A program made the translations under genes and the position numbers. From Diplocarpon mali (lineage: Eukaryota > Ascomycota > Leotiomycetes > Helotiales > Drepanopezizaceae), in contig JAENRP010000007.1 in the NCBI GenBank assembly GCA_024741835.1, positions 1 to 64,000 of the forward strand: a DNA stretch of 64,000 bases. The letters run 5' to 3'. Positions 11,471 to 21,877 of the stretch are shown here, in pieces; the stretch's first letter is position 1, and the number at the start of each line of letters is the position of its first letter. Below the pieces are notes generated by a model. The model was not told the DNA's origin and made no database searches. It saw only the letters and a list, made by a program, of their open reading frames with translations.

Positions 11471-12681
11471 AGGAAGACAATCGACCTAAGGTAGGCCTTT
11501 TCTTATAAAGTCAAGGGCGGCCGTATGCATTTGTCCTTATAGTGACCATACTCCCTGCACTTAATATATAGAGGCCTATCCCTAGTTCTATTCTATATCC
11601 TCGATCGGTTGATAAAGGGATTAGATGAATTAGAGGCCGGTTTTAGAGCGTACTGCTAGTAAAGAGGTATCATGCTATTATAGTTTGATACGCCCCTCTA
11701 TTCCATATTCTGATTTAGTATTACCCTTCTCTAAGGGTTTCGATAGTCGTTTTACTAGTTCTAGGCATTATGCTTAAGACGCCCTCCTTAAACTAGGTGG
11801 GTTAGAGGCGGTCCTTGCCAAGGGATGGCTAGGCTCTCTTAGGCGGTAGTTGGTAGTCTAGGCGTAGGCTTAAAGACTAGAGGAGGTTAATACCCTCTTA
11901 TTATCACAGCTAGTGCTAAGCATTATCTTCTAGTGTCTTCTCTAACAACAGGAGCATAGTTCCGGTTATCCAAAGAGGCTAAGGCAGATTGAACTAAGAC
12001 TCCTAAGCAGTTCTCTATATAGGATTCCAAGCGCTTATAGTATCGTTACTTCTCAATCTCAGCCTCGATTTTCTCCTAGGCCTTAAGAGCAGACTATGAT
12101 AAGCAAAGGGTATCATAGGCCCTCTAAAGATACGGAAGTAGTAGGACATTATTGCTTAAGGCATATAATCTAAGCTTATTATCATATACCCCTCTTACAA
12201 AGGCCGATGTGATAGACTTAAGGATATATCGGTCCGAATCCTTCTATAAGGGCATAGGGGATAGGGGGATATTCTAGTCAAGATCTTTACCGCCAGTCTT
12301 CTTTAGCAATACAGCAGTTCTCTAATAATAAGAGGCCAAGTTCTCAAGTGGGCCTTGCTAAAGATTAGCCACCTCTATTATAACATCTAGCTCCTTTATA
12401 GGATTATCCTCATTTGGAAACTGGGTCTTCAGCTATTCGATCACCTCTTGCCTATCTTCTTCAGTAGCAGTAAGCCTATTGGCTATAATACTCTTCATCT
12501 GTTAATTAGACCTAAAGCGGCAGGAAGCCTCTTCCTCAAGTAGGATGGAGATGGCTCTTAGGTAGATGGCAGGAGGTAGTAAGAACTGGCCGTCGACTTC
12601 AAAGTTGTAATCGAGCCTATCAAACCAAAGCTCAGCTGGCATTTCCCTATTGTAGTCCTTGCACCTCTCGAACTTGGGCAT
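11471..12681 (-). pseudogene. Gypsy-2 gag
   Basis: A plausible start ATG is at 12679-12681 on the minus strand, reading MPKFERCKDYN. A retrotransposon capsid-like stretch with AELWFDRLDYNFE follows. The nucleocapsid zinc knuckle is near 11530-11580: YIKCREYGHYKDKC, in which C-x4-H-x4-C is intact and the first Cys of the knuckle is Tyr. Stops are scattered TAG/TAA. The upstream 12682-13435 is leader sequence. Confidence 0.82.
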
Positions 12682-13435
12682 CTTTTAAGAGCATATAGCT
12701 ATTAAGGGCAGTTATTGGCTTAATCTAAATAGGCCAGGTAAGGAGGAGCACTAAGTATTCCTTTATTTAATAGTAGCCTTAAAGAAGTCCTGGTTCATAG
12801 GACAAAACAGAGGCAAGACACTCTCCTTATGCTATAAGTCCCCTTATATAACAGTAGAAGAGAATAGAGGCGTGCTTAAGTCTAAGTTAGATAGGTCTAT
12901 TAATAAGATGCTTCTCCAGCGGCCTTTATACCTCTAGAGTGGAAAGGTGTTATTATTATATATACTCTCTTCATAGTCCCTCCAGGCCTTTTGTAGGATT
13001 TCTGAATAGCTAGGACTTATTAAGAGCTTTAGTAGTTCTATTGAAAAGGAAGGGATAAGTAGTCCTAAAGCTGGTCCTAAGGTAGAGGGTTAGTTATCTG
13101 CTCCTTCCTTACAAGGTTCGGGTAGATATGCAGAATTTTCCAACTGCAGAGTCAATAACGCCTATTAAAGGAGAGCTTTAAGGCAAGACTCTTACTTATT
13201 ATACTCCTATGCTAATTATATTATTCCCCTCTCCTTGCTCTTATAGAAGTTCCTCTTCAATTGCTTATTCTAAAGTATTGGTTACTAAATCTTCGAGTCC
13301 ACAAATAACAGGGGTATCGGACGTATCTCCAGTCTTCTTTTGCGTCTCAACTCGGTTTCAAGAAGGGTTCTGAGTATTAGTCCACTTAATCGAATGGAGA
13401 TGAGAAAGCTTGCTACGCCTCCCTGCGTAGGTCAT
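12682..13435 (-). other. Gypsy-2 5' leader
   Basis: About 750 bp between the 5' LTR and the gag start on the minus strand. No motif is recognised apart from the LTR edge. The primer-binding site should lie just inside 13435, but I cannot assign the tRNA. Confidence 0.45.
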
Positions 13436-13570
13436 CAAACGTAGGAGTAGTAATACCTTAGAAAAGGGGGAAAAGGTTATTATATTAGGTATAGTACAGT
13501 TGTAGGTTTTATCCCCCTGCACTAGCGCCCACGTGCTCTACTCTAGCCTATTCAGGACTAGCACTCCACA
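13436..13570 (-). repeat. Gypsy-2 5' LTR
   Basis: 135 bp, paired with 5994-6128. It is followed by the GTAT target duplication at 13571-13574. Confidence 0.86.
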
Positions 13571-13574
13571 GTAT

Positions 13575-13630
13575 ATGATGTGTCATGTGATAGATCATAT
13601 GACAAATATGTGACGGGCATACTTGCAACA
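13575..13630 (-). repeat. Copia-1 5' LTR, part 2
   Basis: The remainder of the LTR begun at 5809. It ends in the complement of TGTTGCAAG, and the TATAC target duplication follows at 13631-13635. Confidence 0.86.
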
Positions 13631-14426
13631 TATACTCTTTAGCTATAAACCTAATTAGGAAATATATAATAAAGAACTCTTTACTATTATTAAATCCTAT
13701 TATAAATAGAAACTTAAGCTTATATTATTTAAAGAGCGAGTTAATATTTATTTAAATTACTACTCCTTTAAGTACTTTATAACTACTAAGGTTTTAACTG
13801 CGAAATAGTACTAATAGATGGAATTTCTATCTAACTTTAATTTTCGAATTATATATACTCTTAGTAAAGATAATTAAAAGGCTAATATTCTTAGCTATTA
13901 AGAGTAGGATATACTAGTTTATAAATAAGCAAAGTTAAATAGCCGATCTTAAGTTTTGCTTTCCCTTACTTAATTAGACCCTTGAATTAATACTGAACTA
14001 GCTGATAAATTTCTCGCCGAATCTACTAAAGGTACCTTTGCTCTAATATTAATCAATACTCCTAATTCGACCTTAAATCGACTTAAGGATTCTTTTAATT
14101 TAATTAAAAAGCTTTATTAAAATAATCGCAAATCCTTTTAAAAGATTCGCACCGACCTTTTTAAAAACTACTTTTTAAAAGACAGATTGCTTTACTTTAA
14201 GGAGCGTCTTTATATATATTATAATACTCCTTTATATACTTATCTAATTTAAGAAGCTTATAACTAACCTTTAAGCGCGTACCTTAATAGCTTAAAGACC
14301 TATTAGCTACTTACTCTTAAGTACTATTAGGTTAGGATAGGTTTAGATTATAAAAGATTTATTATAAACTGCAGACTTTATTAATTCTTATATTTAAAGA
14401 TAATTAAATAATAAGGCCTTTTATAG
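13631..14426 (+). pseudogene. Gypsy-0 RNase H end and integrase zinc domain (segment 2 of 5)
   Basis: Continues directly from position 429. RNase H blocks are readable on the + strand: EIYNKELFTIIK near 13650-13690 (normally YDKELLAI), YFITTKVL near 13780, and EFLSNFNFRIIYTL near 13820-13855. The region from about 14200 corresponds to the integrase zinc domain, with the end of the Cys block near 14370-14420 where GLL is readable. Element A interrupts the frame at 14426. Joining 14426 to 37443 keeps the same frame. Confidence 0.82.
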
Positions 14427-14672
14427 TATGAAGACCTAAGATAGATAGGTCTCGTGATATATATCATATGATCGGCGTAGGACGGTAGGAGGATAAAAGG
14501 GCCATCTTCTATATATAGAGATAGCGCGCGTCGCTATAAGTACTAAATATACCCTATACTTAAGACTTATTCCTAATATCTTATTTAGAAGAGCCTGCTT
14601 ATAATACTTTCTCCTTTTGTTTTTAGGTCTTCCCTTAAGCCTATTCTTATATTATCTCCCTTCTATTTTATA
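14427..14672 (+). repeat. Element A 5' LTR
   Basis: 246 bp, same family as 37193-37438 and 53137-53383. A TATATATAGAGA box near 14506-14518 sits upstream of a GCGCGCG stretch and could be the LTR promoter, by position only. Confidence 0.87.
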
Positions 14673-15343
14673 TTAATAACTTACGCAAGGACCGATTTCT
14701 TAAGATTTCCGTCCTTATATAACCTTATCAATCTTTTAATTTGCAAATAAGAGACCGGCCTTTGAAATATATCTTTAAAACACTTATAGCATTTTGATTA
14801 ACTTTAAAACCCTTATCCTTAATCGCCTAATTACTTAGAACTATCGATTTTCGTTTAGCAACTATTAATAACTTTAGATTTTCCCTTTTTAGCTCTGCTT
14901 TAAAAACCCCTATTTTCTTTCTTAACTTTGAGATTCTCGGAATTTTCGGCTTTTTAATATAAAAAGTTTGATAAACCCTATAATAGTAATCTCAAATAGC
15001 AGTAGTTTCAAGTACTTAAGTAATACTAAGCGCAAACTCCAATCGGAAGTGCCTTCTTAGAATCTTTAGAAATCCGAATCTAATAATTCAGCCGCTTTAG
15101 CTTAATAGAACTTTAAAAATTGCCTTAGAATTGTCTTTAAAGACCCCTTTATTCTAAGGACTAATAGGAATTAGCTTAAAGGCTAAGAAGAATCTTAGAT
15201 ATAAACCTTATCTTAGAAATTAGTCCTTAATTAGGTAAACCTTATCTTATTGTAATTAGTTGCAACGCTCTTATTAGCTATTTAGCACTTACTTAAAATC
15301 TCTTAGCAAACTTAGATTAAACTTTTAGCAGAATCCGGAATTC

Positions 15344-15367
15344 TACTCTTAGGCCTAGCCTATAAGT
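15344..15367. repeat. Palindromic unit in element A gag
   Basis: Arms ACTCTTAGGCC and GGCC-like TATAAGT. Element C has the same unit at the same place (54061-54084), so it predates the split of these two copies. Here the gag frame reads it as ILLLGLAYK rather than as the usual T-x-x-P-G-x-R-V. Confidence 0.78.
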
Positions 15368-16352
15368 AGAAGGATAAAAAGATATCCTTAAATAACTTAA
15401 GGCCGCTATTTACTTTTTTAATATCAATATTAGAAAATACTATAAATAATAACAATTTTAAACTTTTTACTAACCCTTTATCTAAATCTTTTTAAACTCG
15501 TCTTAATCACTCTAAGATTAACTCAGATTTTAAACGTTCTTTAAGCCCTTTTAAATTTCGAAGTACTCCTCTTAGTAACTAATCTTATAATATTAAAGCT
15601 TCCCCTTTGCCCTTTATAAATTCTATTAACCTAGACAGTTAGTATAAAACGATAATAGCTGCATTTAAAGCTATTACTAATCATTTTTCCTTTCCTAGTT
15701 CCTTTAGCGCTCCTCACTTTATAAGCGCTAATATTACTAATTTCCTTAAGCAATATAAGGAAACTTATTACAATTTTAGTATTATATAAGAGGATATAAT
15801 TTCTCAACTTCCTTGCTACTATAATTATATAAGCAAGGATATTATCAAGTCCCTCCTTAAATAGAAAACTTATAGTTTATAAGAACTCCTTATTAAGGCC
15901 CTTAAATCTGAATTCTGCAAATTTAATAGATAGCAGATTCGCAATACCTTAGCTTTCTTAAAGGAATTTATTCTAATCACTTATACTCCTAAGGAACTCA
16001 AGAACTACTATCGGACTTTTACTTATATATTAAATACCTTAATTAGCTAGAAAATACTTAATAAAGTTAAAAGAGGCCGCCTTTTCTTACTTAGATTACT
16101 TATTAGACTTTAAAACAAGATCATTAAGCATTTTAAAATTAATAAATAAGACCTTATAACCTTTACCTCATTTAAGGAATTCGCAGCCTTTGCTTTAAAA
16201 TCAGATCTTAGTAAGAGAACTATTAATACTATAAAGTAGGAAAAAGCCCCTACTCCCTCTTATACTAAAGACCTTAAGAGCCTGGTCTAAGAACACTCAA
16301 AGGCTTTGGAAGTCATAGAAGAGGTAAAGAAGAACCTAGTAGTTATACCTTT

Positions 16353-16376
16353 CACTTATAAGCCTAACTTAGGAAT
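16353..16376. repeat. Palindromic unit in element A gag (degenerate)
   Basis: ACTTATAAGCC followed by a diverged right arm; read in the gag frame as TYKPNLGIR. The orthologous copy in element C at 62258-62281 is closer to consensus. Confidence 0.55.
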
Positions 16377-18268
16377 AAGATCCAACCTTAGAATTAAGGA
16401 ACTTAAGACCTAATTTATAAAACTCTAAATCTAAAGCTTAAAAACTAAGATTAATAATCTCTTATAAGAAAAATAGTATATTCCTTAATTTAATAATAAG
16501 TAAAACTCGACCACTATAAGCCAATATAGTAGTTCCTATTACTAGACTCCTACTTCTTATTATTTAAAACAACTAGCTAATATAAGAACTTAATAGTTGA
16601 TTAAAAAAGGAGAAATTAATCCTAACTAGCACTCTGCCAATATTAATACTATAGGGTACTAAAGGAATAGCAATAGAAGACAACTAACTTGCAACTTTTA
16701 TAATAATAAAGAACCTAACTGCGCTTTATATAAGTATTATAACAATTGCCCTCTTTTCTATTATTTTATTAATACTAAGGTTATATATATTAATAAGTAT
16801 AAGATGCTTTATATTAGAGATCCTAGGCTAGAAGCTATCCCTATTAAAAAGCACCAGAATCGCTTATAATTATAAACTATTCGAATGATAATATATAGTA
16901 TAAAATAGGATAAGAATTTAGTCGAACGATAGCGTATTATAAATATAAATGCTAAAATTCCAACTTATATATATACTAGTCCAACTAGCAACCTACCTAA
17001 GGGAGTTCTTAAGGACTTAGCTTCTAATTAAATAGCTATAGAAGTTAGAGGCATCTCTATCTTAAGATAGGTTAATAATAATATATCTACTAATATTAAT
17101 GCTACTTCTATATTTAGAAACCCTTAAAATACTTAGCGTCCTTTTAGATCTACCACTTCTTTAATATTAATAAAACCAGCTAAAGTCTAGAAATTAACGC
17201 ATATAACTTAAGAATCTTAATATAAAGTCCAAATGCTAAAAGACACTTAATAATCTAAAACCGTAGTAGATAAGGATAAAGCTAATATAGTAGATAAATT
17301 AATTAGAGATATAATAGATAAAGATAGCTTTAAGCTTAAAGATTAAGAAGTTAAAGTTATTACGCAGACCCTTAACCTTAAGCGAAAGAGATAGATATTA
17401 AAATAGGAAAAATTCGTCGATAAATATACTAGTTCAATTGCAATAGAGAAAGCCGTAGAGAATATTATAGCTTAGCAAATTAACCTTATATTTAAAGACC
17501 TATTTAGTTTAATTAAACGCTTTAATAAAGTGCTAAAAAAGCATATCCCAATTGCCTTTAAAGATTTGAATAATAATAAGCAAATAGAAATTATAATGCG
17601 AAAGAACTTTAAGAAGCACTTAGCCTTAATCAAATGTCTTTAGATTATAGAAAACAAAGGAACCTAAAGGTACTATAATATTATAGCAATAGCTTTAATA
17701 TCTTAGAATATCAATTGAAATTATTTAGCAATTGTAATAAAAAGCCCTATTATTATTTATTTAATAAAAGAATTAGTAAAAGCAAAAGCTTTAATCGATT
17801 ATAGTTTAGAAGTTAATATAATAATTAGAAAAGTAGTAGAAATAGCTCGATTAATAATCGTTAGCGATCGACTCCTTATTTATTCAACTATCTTTAGATT
17901 AAAATACAATTTTAATAGATAAGTGAAAAACGTAAAGATTAGAGTTAAAGGAATTATTAATTATACTGACTTTCTAATAATAGAGAATTCTTTAAATAAT
18001 ATTCTTTTAAAAATGCCCTTTATTTTAAAATCTTAGCTAATATTTAACTATTCTAAAGATAGTCTTATAAAAGCTAGTTTTTAGAATATAGATCGATCTT
18101 TAAAAGGATAAATGGTTATTATAAGAGATATAGCCGAATTCTAAAATAAGGTTTTAAGAAACGATTAGCTAGTATAAGGGCTAGGCTTAATACTAATAAA
18201 AGAAGGCACTTAGTAAAGAGTTATAGTAAAAGAAAGGTGAGTTTGCCGATTTTAAATAATAGCGATTT

Positions 18269-18292
18269 AACTCGCGGTCCTAGACTAGGAGT
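18269..18292. repeat. Palindromic unit in element A
   Basis: ACTCGCGGTCC / right arm CTAGGAGT. Close to consensus, with little mutation. Confidence 0.85.
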
Positions 18293-18430
18293 CAAATTTG
18301 GAATTTTGAAAAATAGTATAATCGGCGTTTTATTAAAATAATAATTAAGAAAAAAGAAAAATAAGGCAAAGAAGAGGGTTCGTTTTATAAATTTCGATAA
18401 TTTATTAATTATTTTGAAAAATCTAAAAAC

Positions 18431-18454
18431 CACTTATAGGCTAGACCCGCAAGT
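18431..18454. repeat. Palindromic unit in element A
   Basis: Arms ACTTATAGGC and CCCGCAAGT. Confidence 0.78.
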
Positions 18455-18640
18455 GAAAAATAATAAAATTATTAATAACATTTCCATTTACGCACTTTAA
18501 ATTTACAACTTAGAAAATCTTTTATTTATTTTTAAAAAGGAAAATTCGGACCGTTTTATAAGATTTAATAAAAAAGGAAAGAAGTAGAGAAGTATAGTAT
18601 TAGCTAATATTCAAACTATATATAAAAGTAAGGCCGATAA

Positions 18641-20397
18641 AGTATAACTAGTAGATTAGGGAATCTCTAACAGCTTAAAGCCTAAAGGACTAAATGATTA
18701 ATTTAAATAAGATAAGAAGCTTTAACCTCTAAAGCTAGGTAGCAAATTCGATAAGTTTATTATAAGTAGATTTTTTAATAAACCTATCGGATATCAATTA
18801 ATAAAAGAACATTTTAATATACTAAAAATTGAAGAAGACTTAATAGAGTAAGAATGCAAACTACTTTATAAAACCTTAATAAATCAAAAGGACGCTTTAG
18901 CTTTTGATTAAATGGAACTTAGCTAAATTTAAAAAGAGGTTACGCCTTATATTAAGATTAAGATAATATCTTATAAAGCTTAGTAAGAGAAAATATTTAA
19001 AGTCCTTAAAGCTCTTTAAGAAAAGGTAATCGAAATATTAAAGGATAGGCTAAAGCAAAATATTCTTAAATTCTATAATAGCCCTTATAGAAACAAATGG
19101 TTCTTAGTTATTAAGAAAGAGAAGGGAACTTATAGACTAATAATAGTAGTAGTAGAGATAAACTGAGTAATTATTAAGGATACTAACATTCCTCCGAATA
19201 TAGATGAGTTCTTAAATGAATTTATAGGATTAACCTGCAGCTCTTTTATTAACTTCTTCTTTAAATATAACTAATTTATTCTTAATATTAAATCGAGAGA
19301 TATAATAGCAATTCAAACCCCTCTTAGGCTACTTTAAATAATAAGATTACCTTAAGAGGCTATAAATTCGATCGCTCAATTTGTTTAAGTAATCTATAAG
19401 ATACTAGTAGATTATATACTTAATATTACGCTCCTTTATATAGATAATATAAGAGTAAAAGGATTAAGATCATTTTACAATTATAAAGAAGTTCTCTTTA
19501 GCATATAGCGATTTATAATAGAATATATTTAAAACCTAAACTAAGTGCTTATACGATTCGAAAGGGCAGGAGCAATAGTCGGTCCGAAGTTATAATACTA
19601 TCTTCTATCGATGGAAATTATTAGTTTTATTACTGATTCTAATGGCCGAAGTCCTTAAAGGGCTAAAGTACTTAAAATCAATAAATAGAAGAGGTATAAT
19701 AATATAGCAGAAGCTCGCGCATTCATTAGCGTTATAGTATACTATCGCATTTAAATTAAGGATTTCGCTAAAAAGGCAGTACCTATTTACTTCTTATTTT
19801 GGAAAGGGGCTGAGTTTTAATAGGAGGAACCTTAAATAGAGGCTATAAAACAACTGAAGCAAGCGTTGCTTAAGGCGCTATATCTAATTAAAATAGATTA
19901 TAAAGCCAACGCTAGGCCAATTATACTAATAATTAACGCAAGCTTAATCAAATGAGGTGCTATCCTTTAATAAGCTGATAGCTAATAGAAAAGACATCTA
20001 GCTTGCTTTAAAAGTAGTCTTTAGAATCTAATAAAGATAAAGTATAATACTATTAAATAGGAATGCAAAGGCGCTTTAAAGGTAATGAAAAAGATAAGAA
20101 GCGACCTTTATAGCATTTACTTCATCTTTGAAACTAATACTAAAGTGCTAATAGAACAATTGAATAAAGCTGCAAGCGACCTACTAAGAGCTTTATTAAT
20201 AAAATAGATTACTTAAATAAGACTAATGGACTTTAAAGTCAAATATATTTTAAGAATAAAAAATACCACTACCGATAGTCTTTTAAGAAGAACTTATCCC
20301 TACCCCTTTAATTTAATTAAAGAAGATAAAATAGATATTAATAAGTAGGTAAAGAACGAAGTTAGTTATTTATTAATATATTACCTTAAAGGGACTC
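18641..20397 (+). pseudogene. Element A reverse transcriptase and RNase H
   Basis: Codons start at positions of the form 3n. RT begins near 18.78 kb; NSPYRNKWFLVIKKEKGTYR is readable near 19080-19130 (the conserved Gypsy RT entry block). The catalytic box is LYIDNIRVKG, encoded at 19437-19448 for YIDN, i.e. YVDD with the second Asp as Asn. RNase H shows KGALKVMKKIRSDLY near 20070. Stops are TAA/TAG only. Confidence 0.85.
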
Positions 20398-20421
20398 GAC
20401 TCGCGAGCCCGGCCCGCGAGT
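20398..20421. repeat. Palindromic unit at the RNase H-integrase junction of element A
   Basis: The most symmetrical copy in the window: ACTCGCGAGCC and GGCCCGCGAGT. It is translated in the pol frame as RLASPAREL, a different frame from most other coding copies. Confidence 0.9.
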
Positions 20422-21515
20422 TAAATAAGAGAATTTTATCACTTAACTACTTAAGTGATTTTAAAGAAATTATAAGATTTTTAGTTATACTTAGATAACT
20501 AAAGATAGTTACTCTTAAAGATTTTTAGAAATTTAAAGCTAAAGCTCTAATTTATCTAATATAAGAAAGACAATTATTTAAAAGGAGCGATAACTCATTC
20601 CTTATATAACTCTACTTAAATAATGAAAAACTAAGGGCTAAGGCTATCTAAGATATTTATAAAGAAACTGGCTACTAAGGAGCTAAGTCCACTTACTACT
20701 GACTCTTAAGGAAATTCTTTTAAAAAGGTTCTTTTAAGGATTATAAAGCCTTTATGAAAAGTTGCGTCCCTTATTAGAAATGAAAACCTAGTTATAAAGA
20801 GAATCCCTTATTTCCAACCTAGCTATTAGGCCTTTTTTATAAAGTCAATCTTAATATTATATAAGTATTAATAATTAAAAATAGGATTATATATTTTATT
20901 TTAATAAAGGAAGACCTATTAGGATAGCCTAAAGGACAACCTTTAAGATCTGCTAACTCTGAATCTATTGCAAAGTTCCTTTAAGAAGATATAGTCTATT
21001 GCTATAGACTTTTTAATAAACTAACTATTAATAGAGGCCTTAAAAATAAAGGAGTAGTTAAAGCTTTTTTATAAAAATATAGCATTAAACGGATTCAAAT
21101 CTTAATATATAACTCGAAAGCTAATAGAGTAATAGAGTAAGGATATTGCGATATTCTTAATAGGCTATTTAAAGTTACTTATAAAGGATTTAAAAATTGG
21201 ATAAAACACTTTTATAGAATACTCTTTGCTTATTAAACGACAATCTATAAACTAACTAGAATTATACTATTTTTCCTTATCTATAGTAGAGAGGCATAGC
21301 TCCCTTTTAAATCCTAATAGCCTATTTAGAGATTGTTTAACTATAGTCAAATTTAAAACCGTTCCGATTTACTAGTAATAAGATACTAATAACTTAAGCT
21401 TTAAGATATAGATATAAAGGAAATCATTCTACAAAAGAAACGATATAAGGAAAAAGCTAAAGAAGCATAAGCTGCTTCTAAAGTACTTAAAATGCATCCT
21501 ATTTAAAAAGATAAT
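20422..21515 (+). pseudogene. Element A integrase, 5' part
   Basis: The same 3n frame as RT. The zinc domain is near 20670-20790: GAKSTYYxLLRKFF, then C near 20760 and CVPY, with the second Cys as Tyr. The core follows with FYKVNLNII near 20830-20860, VLIIKNRIIYFILIKEDLLG, and YSIKRIQILIYNSKANRVIE near 21080-21140 (normally ending S-x-A-N-G-x-x-E-R-G). The frame stops at 21515, where Copia E1 is inserted, and resumes at 28716 in the same phase. Confidence 0.83.
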
Positions 21516-21687
21516 TGTTGCGCCATGAGGAGCCTCAGGCACTGAGGCATCTGAGGACTGGCTTATGTAATATACCCCTGAAGTGGCCACGGAGCACTTC
21601 TATAAAGGGAGCTTAGGTATATAGTTAGAGTAGAATTTTACAAGCTTCTGCCACCACTGAGAATCTACCTCTAAATATAGCACAACA
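21516..21687 (+). repeat. Copia E1 5' LTR
   Basis: 172 bp, TGTTGCGCC at its start and ACAACA at its end; nearly identical to 28539-28710. Confidence 0.93.
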
Positions 21688-21877
21688 GTTATTAGTACTA
21701 TTCGCGAATCTCAAGAGCAAACGATTAAAAATCTATTGTATTTAAAGACTTTTTAAAGAGGTTTTACTACTATTTTTCATCCATTCTCCCTCGCCTATAC
21801 GCGTTATACGACCTAACTCGACGTTCTAACGCTCCTAGCCAACTAATAGACCTATACTCCCTACCAACCCAGTCAAT
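21688..21877 (+). other. Copia E1 leader
   Basis: About 190 bp from the LTR to the presumed gag start. The primer-binding site should be the first bases after 21687; I cannot assign the tRNA. Confidence 0.5.

Larger units (their letters stand above)
5994..13570 (-). mobile_element. Gypsy-2 LTR retrotransposon
   Basis: A 7.58-kb minus-strand Gypsy element inserted into the Copia-1 5' LTR, with target duplication GTAT at 5990-5993 and 13571-13574. Removing it restores the Copia-1 LTR to the pattern of 430-673. The 135-bp LTRs are 5994-6128 and 13436-13570. On the minus strand each LTR begins TGTGGAGTGC; the other terminus is not a clean CA. It carries gag, protease, RT, RNase H and integrase. 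It is much less decayed than Gypsy-0 or element A (higher GC, longer open stretches, intact RT motif), so it is a younger insertion. Confidence 0.88.
430..13630 (-). mobile_element. Copia-1 LTR retrotransposon (contains nested Gypsy-2)
   Basis: A minus-strand Copia inserted into Gypsy-0 with a 5-bp target duplication, TATAC, at 425-429 and 13631-13635. Its LTRs are 430-673 (3' LTR) and 5809-5993 plus 13575-13630 (5' LTR, split by Gypsy-2). On the minus strand the LTR begins TGTTGCAAG and ends ATTGCTATA. The order gag, protease, integrase, RT, RNase H is that of Copia/Ty1. All domains are broken by RIP-type stops. The unnested length is about 5.6 kb. Confidence 0.88.
14673..18180 (+). pseudogene. 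Element A gag and protease
   Basis: One + frame (codons starting at positions of the form 3n+1) can be followed from about 14.95 kb to 18.18 kb, interrupted only by RIP-type stops. Gag has ITNFLKQYKETYYNF near 15733 and a Cys-containing block near 16690-16760 (TCNFYNNKEPNCALYKYYNNC) that resembles a partly mutated zinc knuckle. The protease reads ALIDYSLEVNII at 17788-17823, corresponding to ALIDSGxEVNII, with a late block ILLKMPF near 18004. The first 280 bp after the LTR are leader. The start codon is not identifiable. Two palindromic units lie in the frame. Confidence 0.82.
18181..18640 (+). other. Element A linker between protease and RT frames
   Basis: About 460 bp where the reading frame changes by -1 relative to gag-protease (gag-protease codons at 3n+1, RT codons at 3n). 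It holds two palindromic units (18269 and 18431) and A-rich sequence. It may contain a programmed frameshift site, or the change may come from an indel. The minus-strand open frame at 18221-18433 is antisense noise that reads through both palindromes. Confidence 0.5.

Noticed and set aside
18221..18433. Open minus-strand frame of 70 codons with a hydrophobic N-terminus
   Set aside because: Antisense to the element A protease-RT linker; hydrophobicity comes from A-rich sense sequence read as TTT/TTA.
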